The notes below the pieces were generated by a model, which was not told the DNA's origin, did no database searches, and saw nothing but the letters and a program-made list of their open reading frames with translations. From an uncultured Clostridia bacterium (GTDB lineage: Bacteria; Bacillota; Clostridia; Oscillospirales; Oscillospiraceae), in NCBI GenBank assembly GCA_945877365.1, contig CAMCRV010000016.1, positions 1 through 54,454 on the forward strand: DNA of 54,454 nucleotides. Direction: 5' to 3'. Shown here piece after piece: positions 34,307-42,590 of the stretch (its first letter is position 1; each line of letters begins with the position of its first letter). Made by a program: the position numbers and the translations under genes.

Positions 34307-36025
34307 ATGTATCAAGGAAAATTTGACAAAAAGGGCAAAAACAGCTCTATGAGCGTGGAGGAGATCGTAGCCTCCCGCAACCGCAGCAGCCGGGAAACCC
34401 CTTCCGCCTCCCGGCCTGACCCCACCCGGGCAGCCGCATCCCGCACCGCCTCCCAGAGCGCCCGAGCTTCCCAGCCCGGCGCAAGAGCCCCCCAGACCGG
34501 GGCAAGAACCGCCCCTCAAGCCCAGCGTTCCGCCCAGACCGACAGCCGGGCTCCCCAGCAGGGCAGCCGTGCCTCCCAGTCCGGCGCAAGAGCTGCCGCC
34601 GGAAGACCCCAGTCCCCCGCCCCCAGCCGCCGTCCTGCCCCTGCGCAGGCCGTGGTAGCCGAGCCGGAGCGCCGGGGACCCCGTCTGGGCAGCGTCATCT
34701 TCTACACCCTGTACTTTCTGTTCATCTTCCTGTTCTTTGTGGGCACCTTCCTGGGGCTGAACTGGCTCCACGGCTGGCTGACGGCCTATGAGGCTGCCCA
34801 GCCCACCGTCAAGTGTGAGGAAGTGTTCCAGCAGGTCTTCGGCAACCCCGACTGGGGTGCTCTGTACACCGCCGCCGGAATTCAGGACACCCAGTTTGAG
34901 GGTAAGGAACAGTTTGTCTCCTACATGACCGATCTGGTTGGAAACAGCCAGCTGAGCTATCAGGAGACCTCCGCAGGCCTCTCCGGCGATAAAAAGTATT
35001 TTGTCAAGCTGGGCGATCAGAAGCTGGCCTACTTCACCCTGACCCCCCATGGCAGCACCGAGAAGGTCACGGACATTCCCGACTGGCAGCTGGGGCAGAT
35101 CGGCCTGTTCTATGAGCGCAATCAAGGCACCCTGATACAGACCGTGGACGGTCATGTGCCCTCCATCAACGGTGTGCCTCTGACAGAGGACTACATCATC
35201 CAGAAAACCGCCATGCGCGCTGACAACGCAGGCTTCCTGCCTGCCGATGCCACCACTCCCGGCACCAGCATCTACCGCATCGACGGCCTGCTGACACCCC
35301 CTGTCGTTACGGTTCTGGATAAGGACGGCAATGTGATGGAAGCCCCCTACGACAGCGAAAAGAATATGTATGTGGAAAAGGCCGATGCCATCTCCATTCC
35401 CGATGACCAGAAGCAGCTGGCTCTGGAGGCCATCAAGGTCTACGCCAGATACCAGATCAAGGAAGCCTCCACCGACACCGTGGCCAAGTATTTTGACAGC
35501 AGCAAGGATGCCTACAAGAGCATCATGCAGACCGTGCTGACCTGGACCAAGGGCAACAACGGCTATGAATTCACCGAAGATTCCGTCACCAGCTACAGCC
35601 GCTACTCCGACAGTATGTTCTCCGTCTATGTCTCCACCAAGCTGAATATCAAGCTGCTGGACGGCGGCACCACCGACAAACCCATCAAGGCAACCCTGCT
35701 GTTTGAAAAGGTAAACGGCAACTGGAAGGTCACCAAGATGACCAACGCCGACATCGGCCAGCCTGTGGGTCAGGTGCGTCTGACCTTTATGAAGAACGAC
35801 ACCGTTCTGGAATCCAAGTTCTACGATATGGAGACCGACTCCCTGACCACGCCTCTGGTATCCGACGAGGAGGGCAAGACCTTCTCCGGCTGGTATGAAA
35901 AAACCACCGATGACAGCGGCAAGGAGACCTTCTCTCTGGTCTTCACCCCCGACGAAAACGGCCATGTAACCCTGCCCAACGGCACCGTTCTGTCCCCCAT
36001 GACACTTTACGCTCTGTACGAATAA
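34307..36025 (+). CDS. Single-pass membrane protein with disordered N-terminus and InlB-like tail
   Basis: 572 residues. Residues about 20-120 are rich in Ala, Ser, Arg, Pro and Gln and likely disordered in the cytoplasm (repeated SQ/APQTGAR-type units). One membrane helix follows (about 130-152), then a long extracellular part with two related-looking segments (about 165-360 and 365-490) that I do not recognise and an InlB B-repeat-like end (FSGWYEKTTDDSGKE, about 525-572). It starts 4 nt after the glycosidase stop. Function is unknown; position suggests a scaffold or regulator of the envelope glycan pathway. Confidence 0.7.
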   Translation: MYQGKFDKKGKNSSMSVEEIVASRNRSSRETPSASRPDPTRAAASRTASQSARASQPGARAPQTGARTAPQAQRSAQTDSRAPQQGSRASQSGARAAAGRPQSPAPSRRPAPAQAVVAEPERRGPRLGSVIFYTLYFLFIFLFFVGTFLGLNWLHGWLTAYEAAQPTVKCEEVFQQVFGNPDWGALYTAAGIQDTQFEGKEQFVSYMTDLVGNSQLSYQETSAGLSGDKKYFVKLGDQKLAYFTLTPHGSTEKVTDIPDWQLGQIGLFYERNQGTLIQTVDGHVPSINGVPLTEDYIIQKTAMRADNAGFLPADATTPGTSIYRIDGLLTPPVVTVLDKDGNVMEAPYDSEKNMYVEKADAISIPDDQKQLALEAIKVYARYQIKEASTDTVAKYFDSSKDAYKSIMQTVLTWTKGNNGYEFTEDSVTSYSRYSDSMFSVYVSTKLNIKLLDGGTTDKPIKATLLFEKVNGNWKVTKMTNADIGQPVGQVRLTFMKNDTVLESKFYDMETDSLTTPLVSDEEGKTFSGWYEKTTDDSGKETFSLVFTPDENGHVTLPNGTVLSPMTLYALYE

Positions 36026-36034
36026 GGAGGAACC

Positions 36035-36625
36035 ATGCTGGGAATGTTAAACGCACTGGCAGTGTCCTTTGACCTGCCTATTCTGGACTGGATTCAGGCT
36101 CATCTGCAATCCGGCTTTCTGGACTTCATCATGCCGATCATCACCCTGTTCGGCGACGGCGGCATCTTCTGGATCGCCTGCGCGGTGATTCTGCTCTTCT
36201 TCCCCAAGACCCGGCGCACGGGTCTTGGCATGGGCTTTGCCCTTCTTATGGGTCTGGTCATCTGCAATATGATATTGAAGCCCATTGTAGCCCGCCCCCG
36301 TCCATACGACCTGCAAATGACCCTCTACGGCAGGGAAATTCTCCTGCTGATTGGGCGGCAGAGCGACTTCTCCTTTCCCTCCGGCCACACCATCGCCTCC
36401 TTTGAGGCCTGCACGGTGCTGATGCTCAGCGACAAGCGGCTGGGCATCCCGGCTACGATTCTGGCAATCCTCATCGCTTTCTCCCGCCTGTACCTGTATG
36501 TCCACTACCCCACCGATGTGATCTTCTCCCTGCTGGCCGGTACCCTCTTCGGTATCCTTGGCTACACCATCGCCCAGCATATTCCCCTGCCGGAAGGCAA
36601 AAAGGGAAGATTTGAATCCCGATAA
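36035..36625 (+). CDS. PAP2-family membrane phosphatase
   Basis: 196 residues with about five to six membrane helices. The three PAP2 motifs are clear: KPIVARPRP (about 81-89), FPSGHTIA (about 114-121) and SRLYLYVHYPTDV (about 149-161). Members dephosphorylate undecaprenyl pyrophosphate or other lipid phosphates on the outer membrane face. As last gene of a glycan operon it probably recycles the polyprenyl carrier or acts on a lipid-linked intermediate. The ATG has AAGGAGG 6 nt upstream. Confidence 0.9.
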   Translation: MLGMLNALAVSFDLPILDWIQAHLQSGFLDFIMPIITLFGDGGIFWIACAVILLFFPKTRRTGLGMGFALLMGLVICNMILKPIVARPRPYDLQMTLYGREILLLIGRQSDFSFPSGHTIASFEACTVLMLSDKRLGIPATILAILIAFSRLYLYVHYPTDVIFSLLAGTLFGILGYTIAQHIPLPEGKKGRFESR

Positions 36626-36629
36626 TGTG

Positions 36630-36668
36630 AAAATCCGCAGCTCCCATCCCGGAGCTGCGGATTTTATT
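36630..36668 (+). terminator. Terminator of the envelope glycan operon
   Basis: A perfect 15-bp stem AAAATCCGCAGCTCC/GGAGCTGCGGATTTT with a 6-nt loop, followed by a T-rich tail. Confidence 0.92.
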
Positions 36669-36710
36669 CTTACGATTCATGCATATCGGCCTGACTCTGC
36701 AGATGGGTAG

Positions 36711-36925
36711 AGCAGAATTTGGCGGCGAGTCGCCGCTGACAATGCGTTACGGACTGCGGGTGGACATTTCACATCCTTTGGGCCCCTCGACCGGAACTGC
36801 GTAGGTTATATAGAATAGACCACCACCGCAAAAACGAACCGGGCGTGCCCAAAAGATGGAAAGATTACCACCCGGGCGAAAGCTCGCATTGCCCGTGGGG
36901 GCATCCCCACAAATTCCAATTTATC
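36711..36925 (-). repeat. Intergenic inverted-repeat element, copy 6 (second core type)
   Basis: About 215 bp with the right border CAAATTCCAATTTATC and the left border AGCAGAATTTGGCGG. The border is shared with copies 1-5 but the core is different. Its inverse complement matches 54327-54454 over at least 128 bp with a few changes. Apart from this element and the preceding terminator, the gene-free stretch 36626-37004 holds nothing I recognise. Confidence 0.8.
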
Positions 36926-37004
36926 AATCGGCTGAGGAAAACCCATAAGCACAATTATCAATTTTCAATTGTCAATGAAACAACAATTCCCCTCCGCTCA
37001 GGCA

Positions 37005-37724
37005 TCACAGCGGCAGGAATGCCGCCAGCACCGCAAACGCAACCGCCGGCAGAAAGTTGGCCACCCGAACCACCTTGCCCCATACCAGATTGATGCCCAC
37101 GCAGAAGATCAGCACATTTCCCACCAGAGACAAGTTGGAAAGGGCTGCCGCCGTCATCCACGGGGCAATCCACCGGGCCATCAGAGTGATGCTCCCCTGC
37201 AGCACCGCCACGGGAATCAGGGAAAACACCGCCCCCTTGCCCATGGAGCTGCTCATAACCATAATAATAATGAGATCCAGCACCGCCTTGGTGGCCAGAA
37301 TGGAGTAGTCCCCGGAGATACCGTCGGCAATGGAGCCCACAATGGCCATAGCGCCGATGCACACCGTCAACGACGCGGTGACAAAGGCATCCACGAACCG
37401 GGAATCCCGGCCGTTTCCGGTTTTCTCCCGGAGAAAGACACCAAAGCGCTCAAACCCGGCCTCGATGCCCAGCAGCTCTCCAACCAGACCCCCAAGGGCG
37501 AGGCAGCCCACCACCAGCATGGCGCCATCGCTTTCCACCTGATTCCCGGAGACCTTCAGCATTCCCTCCAGCGCACCGGCAATCCCCAGAAACAAGGTAC
37601 TGATACCGCAGGCTTTCATAAGGGTATCCTGTACATTTTCTTTCAAAAACCTGCCAAACACTGCTCCCAGCAGCCCTCCGGCTGCGATGGCAGCGGTGTT
37701 GATCAGGGTACCCAGTCCAATCAT
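37005..37724 (-). CDS. DUF554 family membrane protein
   Basis: 239 residues, about seven membrane helices, matching DUF554 (YdfK/YqgA-type). Family features are the N-terminal GTLINTAAIAAGGLLGA, FLGIAGALEG and SIADGISGDYSILATKAVLD. The function is not established; a transport role is often suggested. The ATG at 37724 has GAGAGG 5 nt upstream. It is divergent from the DUF5058 cluster and shares an intergenic region with two palindromic operator-like sites, so it may belong to the same regulon. Confidence 0.85.
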   Translation of the reverse strand: MIGLGTLINTAAIAAGGLLGAVFGRFLKENVQDTLMKACGISTLFLGIAGALEGMLKVSGNQVESDGAMLVVGCLALGGLVGELLGIEAGFERFGVFLREKTGNGRDSRFVDAFVTASLTVCIGAMAIVGSIADGISGDYSILATKAVLDLIIIMVMSSSMGKGAVFSLIPVAVLQGSITLMARWIAPWMTAAALSNLSLVGNVLIFCVGINLVWGKVVRVANFLPAVAFAVLAAFLPL

Positions 37725-37766
37725 ATCTACCTCTCCATTCCCGGCAAAATGCCGAAAGCTGAGGTT

Positions 37767-37795
37767 ATTCTACTCCTCTTCCCCGCCGTTGTCAA
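37767..37795 (-). promoter_or_regulatory. Promoter of the DUF554 gene
   Basis: Minus-strand TTGACA (37790-37795) and TAGAAT (37767-37772) with a 17-nt spacer. Confidence 0.75.
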
Positions 37796-37828
37796 CCACG
37801 GACGGACAGTTGTTTTCTTCTATCGGCG

Positions 37829-37844
37829 TGTAAAATTTTTTACA
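37829..37844. promoter_or_regulatory. Palindromic operator-like site 1
   Basis: TGTAAAATTTTTTACA, a perfect 7-bp inverted repeat (TGTAAAA/TTTTACA) around 2 bp. It lies about 34 bp upstream of the DUF554 -35 box and is identical in both arms to site 2. Confidence 0.65.
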
Positions 37845-37878
37845 TCCGCTTTCGTTCCCGCAAAAGAATTTTTTACCC

Positions 37879-37894
37879 TGTAAAAATTTTTACA
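37879..37894. promoter_or_regulatory. Palindromic operator-like site 2
   Basis: TGTAAAAATTTTTACA, the same 7-bp arms as site 1, centred 50 bp away. It is about 20 bp upstream of the putative DUF5058 -35 box. A half-match (TTTTTTACCCTGTAAAAA) overlaps its left side. Confidence 0.65.
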
Positions 37895-37914
37895 AAAACA
37901 GTCAAGCATATTTC

Positions 37915-37943
37915 TGGAAGACGGTCGGCTCTTGCAGTATTAT
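37915..37943 (+). promoter_or_regulatory. Putative promoter of the DUF5058 gene cluster
   Basis: TGGAAG (37915-37920) and TATTAT (37938-37943) with a 17-nt spacer. The -35 box is poor, which fits a promoter that needs an activator bound at the upstream palindromes. Confidence 0.45.
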
Positions 37944-37982
37944 AAGAGTGCAAATTGTTTGCAGAAAGAGGAGGAATTATTC

Positions 37983-38678
37983 ATGGAAGCTTTAAAAATC
38001 GCCAACAGCCTTCCCATGTGGCTGGCCTGCGGCATCGCCGTTGTTCTGGTGATCGCACAGGCACTGATCTTCATTAAGAAGGCTATGGATGCAGCCCCCG
38101 AGGTGGGCGTTACCAAGGAGCAGGTCAACAAGGCCATCAAGAGCTCTGCCCTGACCTCCATCGGACCTTCCATCGTGGTGCTCAGCGGTATGCTCTCCCT
38201 GCTGGTCAGCGTGGGCGGCCCCATGGCATGGATGCGTCTGTCCTTCATCGGCTCCGTCATGTTCGAGTCCATCGCCGCCGGTATCGGCACCGGTGCTGTG
38301 GGTGTTCAGCTGGGCGTTGACGAGCTGACCCCCCTGGCTCTGACCATGGCCGTGTGGACCATGATCCTGGGCTCCGTGGGCTGGATCATCTTCTCCACCT
38401 TCGCCGCTGACAAGATGGAAAAGATTCAGGCCAAGGTTGCCGGCTCCAACCCCGCCGGTCTGACCATCATCTCCAGCGCAGCCATCATCGGTGCTTTCGC
38501 CGCCATGTGCTCTCAGAAGCTGGTGGCTCTGAACAAGGCATCCGTGGCAACCATTCTGGGTGGTCTCATCATGTTCGTTATGATGCAGATTACCAAGAGC
38601 GAAAAGCTGGCCAAGCTCAGAGAGTGGAATCTGACCATCGCTATCCTGCTGGGCATGATTATCACCGCTGTTCTGTAA
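37983..38678 (+). CDS. DUF5058 family membrane protein
   Basis: 231 residues from the ATG at 37983, which has GAGGAGG 8 nt upstream. About five to six membrane helices; conserved-looking parts are IFIKKAMDAAPEVGVTKEQV (about 23-42), SIGPSIVVLSGMLSLL and MRLSFIGSVMFES. The protein family is uncharacterised; from memory it tends to sit beside a second membrane protein and M20 peptidases, as here. It probably forms one subunit of a membrane transporter or channel with the next gene. Codon use is heavily biased to GCC/CTG, like a well-expressed gene. Confidence 0.75.
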   Translation: MEALKIANSLPMWLACGIAVVLVIAQALIFIKKAMDAAPEVGVTKEQVNKAIKSSALTSIGPSIVVLSGMLSLLVSVGGPMAWMRLSFIGSVMFESIAAGIGTGAVGVQLGVDELTPLALTMAVWTMILGSVGWIIFSTFAADKMEKIQAKVAGSNPAGLTIISSAAIIGAFAAMCSQKLVALNKASVATILGGLIMFVMMQITKSEKLAKLREWNLTIAILLGMIITAVL

Positions 38679-38691
38679 GGAGGGAAAGACC

Positions 38692-39387
38692 ATGAAAGAG
38701 AATTTCTACAGCCTGGAATACCTGCCCAAGATGCACCGGATCGGTAAGATCATCGGTGTGGTGGCAGTTCTCGCATCCTTCATGCCTGCCCTGACCCTGG
38801 GCGTGGTCTATGGCCTGTGGCCTGATATGGCCGCCCTGGGCACCGCCGCTGTGAGCGCTATCGCCTCCTTCGGTGTGCTGTGGTTCGTGGAGCCCCTGTC
38901 CTACTACCCCGTTGTGGGTCCCGTGGGCACCTACATGGCCTTCGTCTCCGGCAACATCTCCAATATGCGTATCCCCTGCGCCTCCATGGCTCAGATTTCC
39001 GCCGAGGTTGAGCCCGGCTCTGACAAGGGCTCCATCATCGCCACCATCGGCATGGGCGTGTCCATCGTCATCAACACTCTGGTTCTGACCATCGGCGTGA
39101 TCGCCGGCAGCTCCATCCTGTCCATGCTGCCTGCCAGCGTGGTGGGCGCTCTGAACTACCTGCTGCCCGCTCTGTTCGGCGCTCTGCTGGTCCAGTTCGG
39201 CATGAAGAGCAAGAGCCACACCGTTCTGATGCTGGTCATCGGTATCCTCCTGAACATCGCCATCAACGGCGGCGTCTTCAGCTGGCTGCCCGGTGCCAAC
39301 AACTACCTGAGCACTCTGGTCTGCGTCTTCTCTTCCATCGCCATCATGATGGTCGTCAGCAAGAAGAAGGCTGCCAAGGCAGCTTAA
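38692..39387 (+). CDS. Membrane protein, likely partner of the DUF5058 protein
   Basis: 231 residues, about six to seven membrane helices (near 20-45, 50-70, 75-92, 118-142, 150-168, 175-192, 205-223). It has an AFVSGNISNMRIPCASMAQ loop and a Lys-rich end. It equals the DUF5058 protein in length, starts 13 nt after it with AAGGAGGG, and is probably the second subunit of one complex. I do not recognise the family; it could be a subunit of a transporter for the substrate of the downstream amidohydrolases. Confidence 0.65.
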   Translation: MKENFYSLEYLPKMHRIGKIIGVVAVLASFMPALTLGVVYGLWPDMAALGTAAVSAIASFGVLWFVEPLSYYPVVGPVGTYMAFVSGNISNMRIPCASMAQISAEVEPGSDKGSIIATIGMGVSIVINTLVLTIGVIAGSSILSMLPASVVGALNYLLPALFGALLVQFGMKSKSHTVLMLVIGILLNIAINGGVFSWLPGANNYLSTLVCVFSSIAIMMVVSKKKAAKAA

Positions 39388-39426
39388 CCCTCTCTTCCCG
39401 AGGGTATCTCTCAAGGAGGATTGTTA

Positions 39427-40794
39427 ATGTCCAAGCAAACCGTTTTTGATAAAGTCAACGCGCTGGAAGGCCTGTGCAGCAGCTCCTGCCAGTTTCTGTG
39501 GGACAACCCCGAGGTGGGCGGCACCGAGGAGAAATCCGCAAATTATATGCGCAAGCTGCTGAAGGACGCCGGCTTCACCATCGTCAATGAGGAGAAGCTG
39601 CCCCACGCCTTCTATGCCGAGTTTGGCAGCGGCCGGCCTGTCATCGCCATTCTGGGCGAATATGACGCGCTGCCCGGCCTGTCCCAGAAGGTCTGCCCGG
39701 TGAGGGAGCCCGTCAAGGATGGAGCTCCCGGTCACGGCTGCGGCCACAATCTGCTGGGCTCCGCCTCTGTCACCGCCGCCATCGCCATGAAGCAGGTGAT
39801 GGAGCAGGAGAAGCTCCCCGGCACCATCCGCTTCTACGGCTGCCCCGAGGAGGAGCTTCTGTGCGGCAAGGTGAAGATGGCCTACTACCATATGTTCGAC
39901 GGCTGCGACTGTGCCATCGCATGGCACCCCGCCTCCAGCAATATGGTGGTGGATCAGTGCTATCTGGCTTCTGCCTATGCAAGATTCTATTTCACCGGCA
40001 TTTCTTCCCACGCTGCCTTCGCCCCGGAGCTGGGCCGCAGCGCCATGGATGCCGTGGAGTTGATGAATGTGGGCACCAACTACCTGCGGGAGCATGTAAT
40101 CTCCAGCGCCAGAATCCACTATTCTTCCGACAACTGTGGCTTCCCCCCCAACATCGTCCCCAGCAAGGCAAACGCCTGGTACTGTGTCCGGGCTCCTAAA
40201 ATGTCCGATGTCAAGTCCATTCTGGATCGGATTGAAAAGGTGGCAAGAGGCGCCGCCATGATGACCGAGACGGAGGTGGAGGTCAAGGTGGAGTACGGGT
40301 GCTGCGAGATGCGTCCCGCCCACAAATTTGCCGATGTAACCCACCGGGTTATGACGGAAACCCCCATGCCCCAGTATACCGCTGAGGAACTGGCTTTCGT
40401 CAAGTCCATGCAGGATTCCCTGAAGCCCGGGGCTGCGGAAAAGGATCGCGCCAGCTATGGCGTGGCTGCCGACGCTGTGCTGCATGATGGAGTGTGCGCC
40501 CGGGATCTGTGGAAGCAGGTTCCCAACAGTGCCTCCTCCGACTCCGGCGATGTCAGCTACATGATGCCCATGACCAGCTTCACCGTGGCCAACCTGCCCT
40601 TCGGCGTGGCTCCCCATACCTGGCAGTCCACTGCCCTCACCGGCAGCAGCGTGGGCGCAAAGGCCGCTCTTTATGCCGCCCGGGTCATTGCAGGGGTTGC
40701 CTATACCCTGCTCACCGAGCCGGAAACCACCGGGGCAATCCTGAAGGAATTCCGGGATGCCCATGTGGAATACACCCCCATGTACACAGAGTAA
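39427..40794 (+). CDS. M20-family amidohydrolase (AbgB-like)
   Basis: 455 residues; the ATG at 39427 has AAGGAGG 7 nt upstream and is preferred to a TTG at 39421. Metal-ligand motifs of M20 are visible: ILGEYDALPGLSQ, GHGCGHNLLG (about 99-108), CPEEELLCGK with the general base Glu, AWHPASSN and a C-terminal VAPHTWQSTA. The length and GEYDALPG form match the AbgB subunit of aminobenzoyl-glutamate hydrolase rather than hippurate hydrolase. It cleaves an amide bond in the cytoplasm. The insert between about 185 and 300 is the dimerisation lid. It directly follows the two membrane proteins, so it likely uses what they import. Confidence 0.87.
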   Translation: MSKQTVFDKVNALEGLCSSSCQFLWDNPEVGGTEEKSANYMRKLLKDAGFTIVNEEKLPHAFYAEFGSGRPVIAILGEYDALPGLSQKVCPVREPVKDGAPGHGCGHNLLGSASVTAAIAMKQVMEQEKLPGTIRFYGCPEEELLCGKVKMAYYHMFDGCDCAIAWHPASSNMVVDQCYLASAYARFYFTGISSHAAFAPELGRSAMDAVELMNVGTNYLREHVISSARIHYSSDNCGFPPNIVPSKANAWYCVRAPKMSDVKSILDRIEKVARGAAMMTETEVEVKVEYGCCEMRPAHKFADVTHRVMTETPMPQYTAEELAFVKSMQDSLKPGAAEKDRASYGVAADAVLHDGVCARDLWKQVPNSASSDSGDVSYMMPMTSFTVANLPFGVAPHTWQSTALTGSSVGAKAALYAARVIAGVAYTLLTEPETTGAILKEFRDAHVEYTPMYTE

Positions 40795-40810
40795 CCTTTT
40801 TTGTCCCTCC

Positions 40811-40847
40811 GATAAGTGCGTTCGCCCCTCCGGCGGGCGCACTTATC
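40811..40847 (+). terminator. Hairpin between the amidohydrolase and pucR-type genes
   Basis: GATAAGTGCG pairs with CGCACTTATC, with inner GCC/GGC pairs. There is no T-run, so it may be a weak terminator or an RNA-stabilising structure. Confidence 0.5.
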
Positions 40848-40860
40848 ATTCCCGGCAGTC

Positions 40861-40889
40861 TTGCCGTCAGAGCCAATTGGTGGTATAAT
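40861..40889 (+). promoter_or_regulatory. Promoter of the PucR-type regulator gene
   Basis: TTGCCG (40861-40866) and a consensus TATAAT (40884-40889) with a 17-nt spacer. Confidence 0.75.
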
Positions 40890-40936
40890 CTAAAAGAGGG
40901 CAACTGTATCCATCCTTCTGAAAAGGAGCATCCGCC

Positions 40937-42559
40937 ATGGGCATCACCGTTGGAGAACTGCTGAGTCAGGATTATTTCCGAAATTTTGAAGTCATCGCCG
41001 GAAAAAACGGGCTGAATCGGGAAATTCAGGGCATCACCTTCTGGGAAGCCCCCGACGGCTTTCGCTGGGCCACCTCCAAGGAGCTGACCTTTACCTCCGG
41101 GTATGTCTTTGCCAAGGAGCAGGGAAATCTGGAGACCTATAAAAAGACCTTCTGCGCCCAGCAGGCGGGGCTGATCCTGAAAAGGGGACGGTATCTGGAC
41201 CCGGTGCCCCAGGACATGATCCGCGTCCACGATGAATTTGATGTTCCCCTGATCCTGATGCCCTTCTCCATCCCCTGGATGGAGGTGATCAATCAGGTGA
41301 ATGTGGCTGTGATGAACCGGGCCATCCAGCGGCTGTCCTCCGGGGCCTTCACCGGCATGAACGCCCATAACCAGAACTACAGAGAGCGGAAAATCCAGAA
41401 GATTCTCCGCACCGTGGAGCTGGAAATGGAATTTCCGGCGTTTCTGTACGATGTCTTCGAGGAGAAAAGCTATTACAGCTCCGACAATTTCCAGAAAACC
41501 AGCGCTTGTTACGGTCTGCGGGATCAGGACTACTGGAATCCCACTCTCCCCCACACCGCCCACACTCTCTGCGACTGCATCCATATGTGCCGCTACCGGC
41601 TGTACAAAGGAGAACTGGAAAATGAGCCCAGAATCAGCTGGGTCACCATTCCCATCGAGGTGGACGGCATCCCTCAGGCCTACTTCTGCGTTATGGAATC
41701 CCGAAAGCTGCTGGATTTCTACGACGAATACTCCATGCGCATTGCCTATCTGATGCTGCAAAGCATCTATGAACAGATCTCCGCCGCCCGGGACTGCGGC
41801 AACATCGGCTTTGAGAATCTGGTGCATTTCGCGCTGGAGTGCAGCGAGGAGGACACCCGGAAGGTGGTCTATCAGGCCGAGCAGTACGGCATCCCCGCTG
41901 GGCAGGAGTACATCTATGTGCTGCTGCACCATCATCACGACAGCTGCGACATCCGCAGCAGGCGCAGCGAGATGCTGAGCCTGTTCTATCAGAGCACCAC
42001 AGACCGGTTCAGCAAGCTGGTGTTTCTGTCCGGCAGCACCGCCCTGATTCTGCTGAATGCCGGCGCGGCTGCGGACAAGCAGTCCGTGCTTCGTCTGCTG
42101 CAGGATTTTCGGGAGCGTCTTGTGGCAAAATTCCCCAGAATCCCATGGTGCTTCGCCATGAGCTTCGAAGCCCAGGGTATTCTGAGCATCAAGGCCGCCG
42201 TCCACAAATGCGAGCAGGTGCTGCAGGTTGGCAGGCTGATTCACCCCCGCAGCTGGCTCCATGACTACGACGATCTGGGGCTTTTAACCTGGCTGCAAAT
42301 TCCGGAGGGAGAGCTGAAGCAGCTTCTGACCAGATTCCAGAAGGTTCTGGAGCATGAAAGAAGCCAGGAGCTGATCTCCACTCTGAAGGTCTATCTGGAA
42401 AACAACATGAACTACAGTCTCACTGCGGAAAAGCTCTTCGTCAATGTCAACACCATCCGCCGCCGCATTGAGCGGGTCAACGAAATGGTGGACATCGACT
42501 GGGACAGCTATTTCGAGCGGGTAAAAATCGGTTTGATGCTGCAATTTTTGCAGCAGTAA
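40937..42559 (+). CDS. PucR-family transcriptional regulator
   Basis: 540 residues. The N-terminal PucR domain (about 5-125) starts ITVGELLSQDYFRNFEVIAGKNGLN-like and has a TSGYVFAKEQ segment. A GGDEF-like middle part (about 270-420) is degenerate. The C-terminal helix-turn-helix (about 470-538) has LISTLKVYLENNMNYSLTAE followed by KLFVNVNTIRRRIERV, typical of PucR/CdaR. Such proteins usually activate purine, sugar-acid or amino-acid utilisation genes next to them. It probably controls the DUF5058 and amidohydrolase genes, perhaps through the two palindromes upstream of them. Confidence 0.87.
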   Translation: MGITVGELLSQDYFRNFEVIAGKNGLNREIQGITFWEAPDGFRWATSKELTFTSGYVFAKEQGNLETYKKTFCAQQAGLILKRGRYLDPVPQDMIRVHDEFDVPLILMPFSIPWMEVINQVNVAVMNRAIQRLSSGAFTGMNAHNQNYRERKIQKILRTVELEMEFPAFLYDVFEEKSYYSSDNFQKTSACYGLRDQDYWNPTLPHTAHTLCDCIHMCRYRLYKGELENEPRISWVTIPIEVDGIPQAYFCVMESRKLLDFYDEYSMRIAYLMLQSIYEQISAARDCGNIGFENLVHFALECSEEDTRKVVYQAEQYGIPAGQEYIYVLLHHHHDSCDIRSRRSEMLSLFYQSTTDRFSKLVFLSGSTALILLNAGAAADKQSVLRLLQDFRERLVAKFPRIPWCFAMSFEAQGILSIKAAVHKCEQVLQVGRLIHPRSWLHDYDDLGLLTWLQIPEGELKQLLTRFQKVLEHERSQELISTLKVYLENNMNYSLTAEKLFVNVNTIRRRIERVNEMVDIDWDSYFERVKIGLMLQFLQQ

Positions 42560-42590
42560 ATAAACTATAAAACAAGAAAGGCGTGTTTTT

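Noticed and set aside
33110..35965. 951-codon minus-strand frame opposite the envelope operon
   Set aside because: Long because of high GC and codon bias; rich in His, Gly and Val without a known domain, while the plus strand encodes NAGPA and membrane proteins with good ribosome sites.
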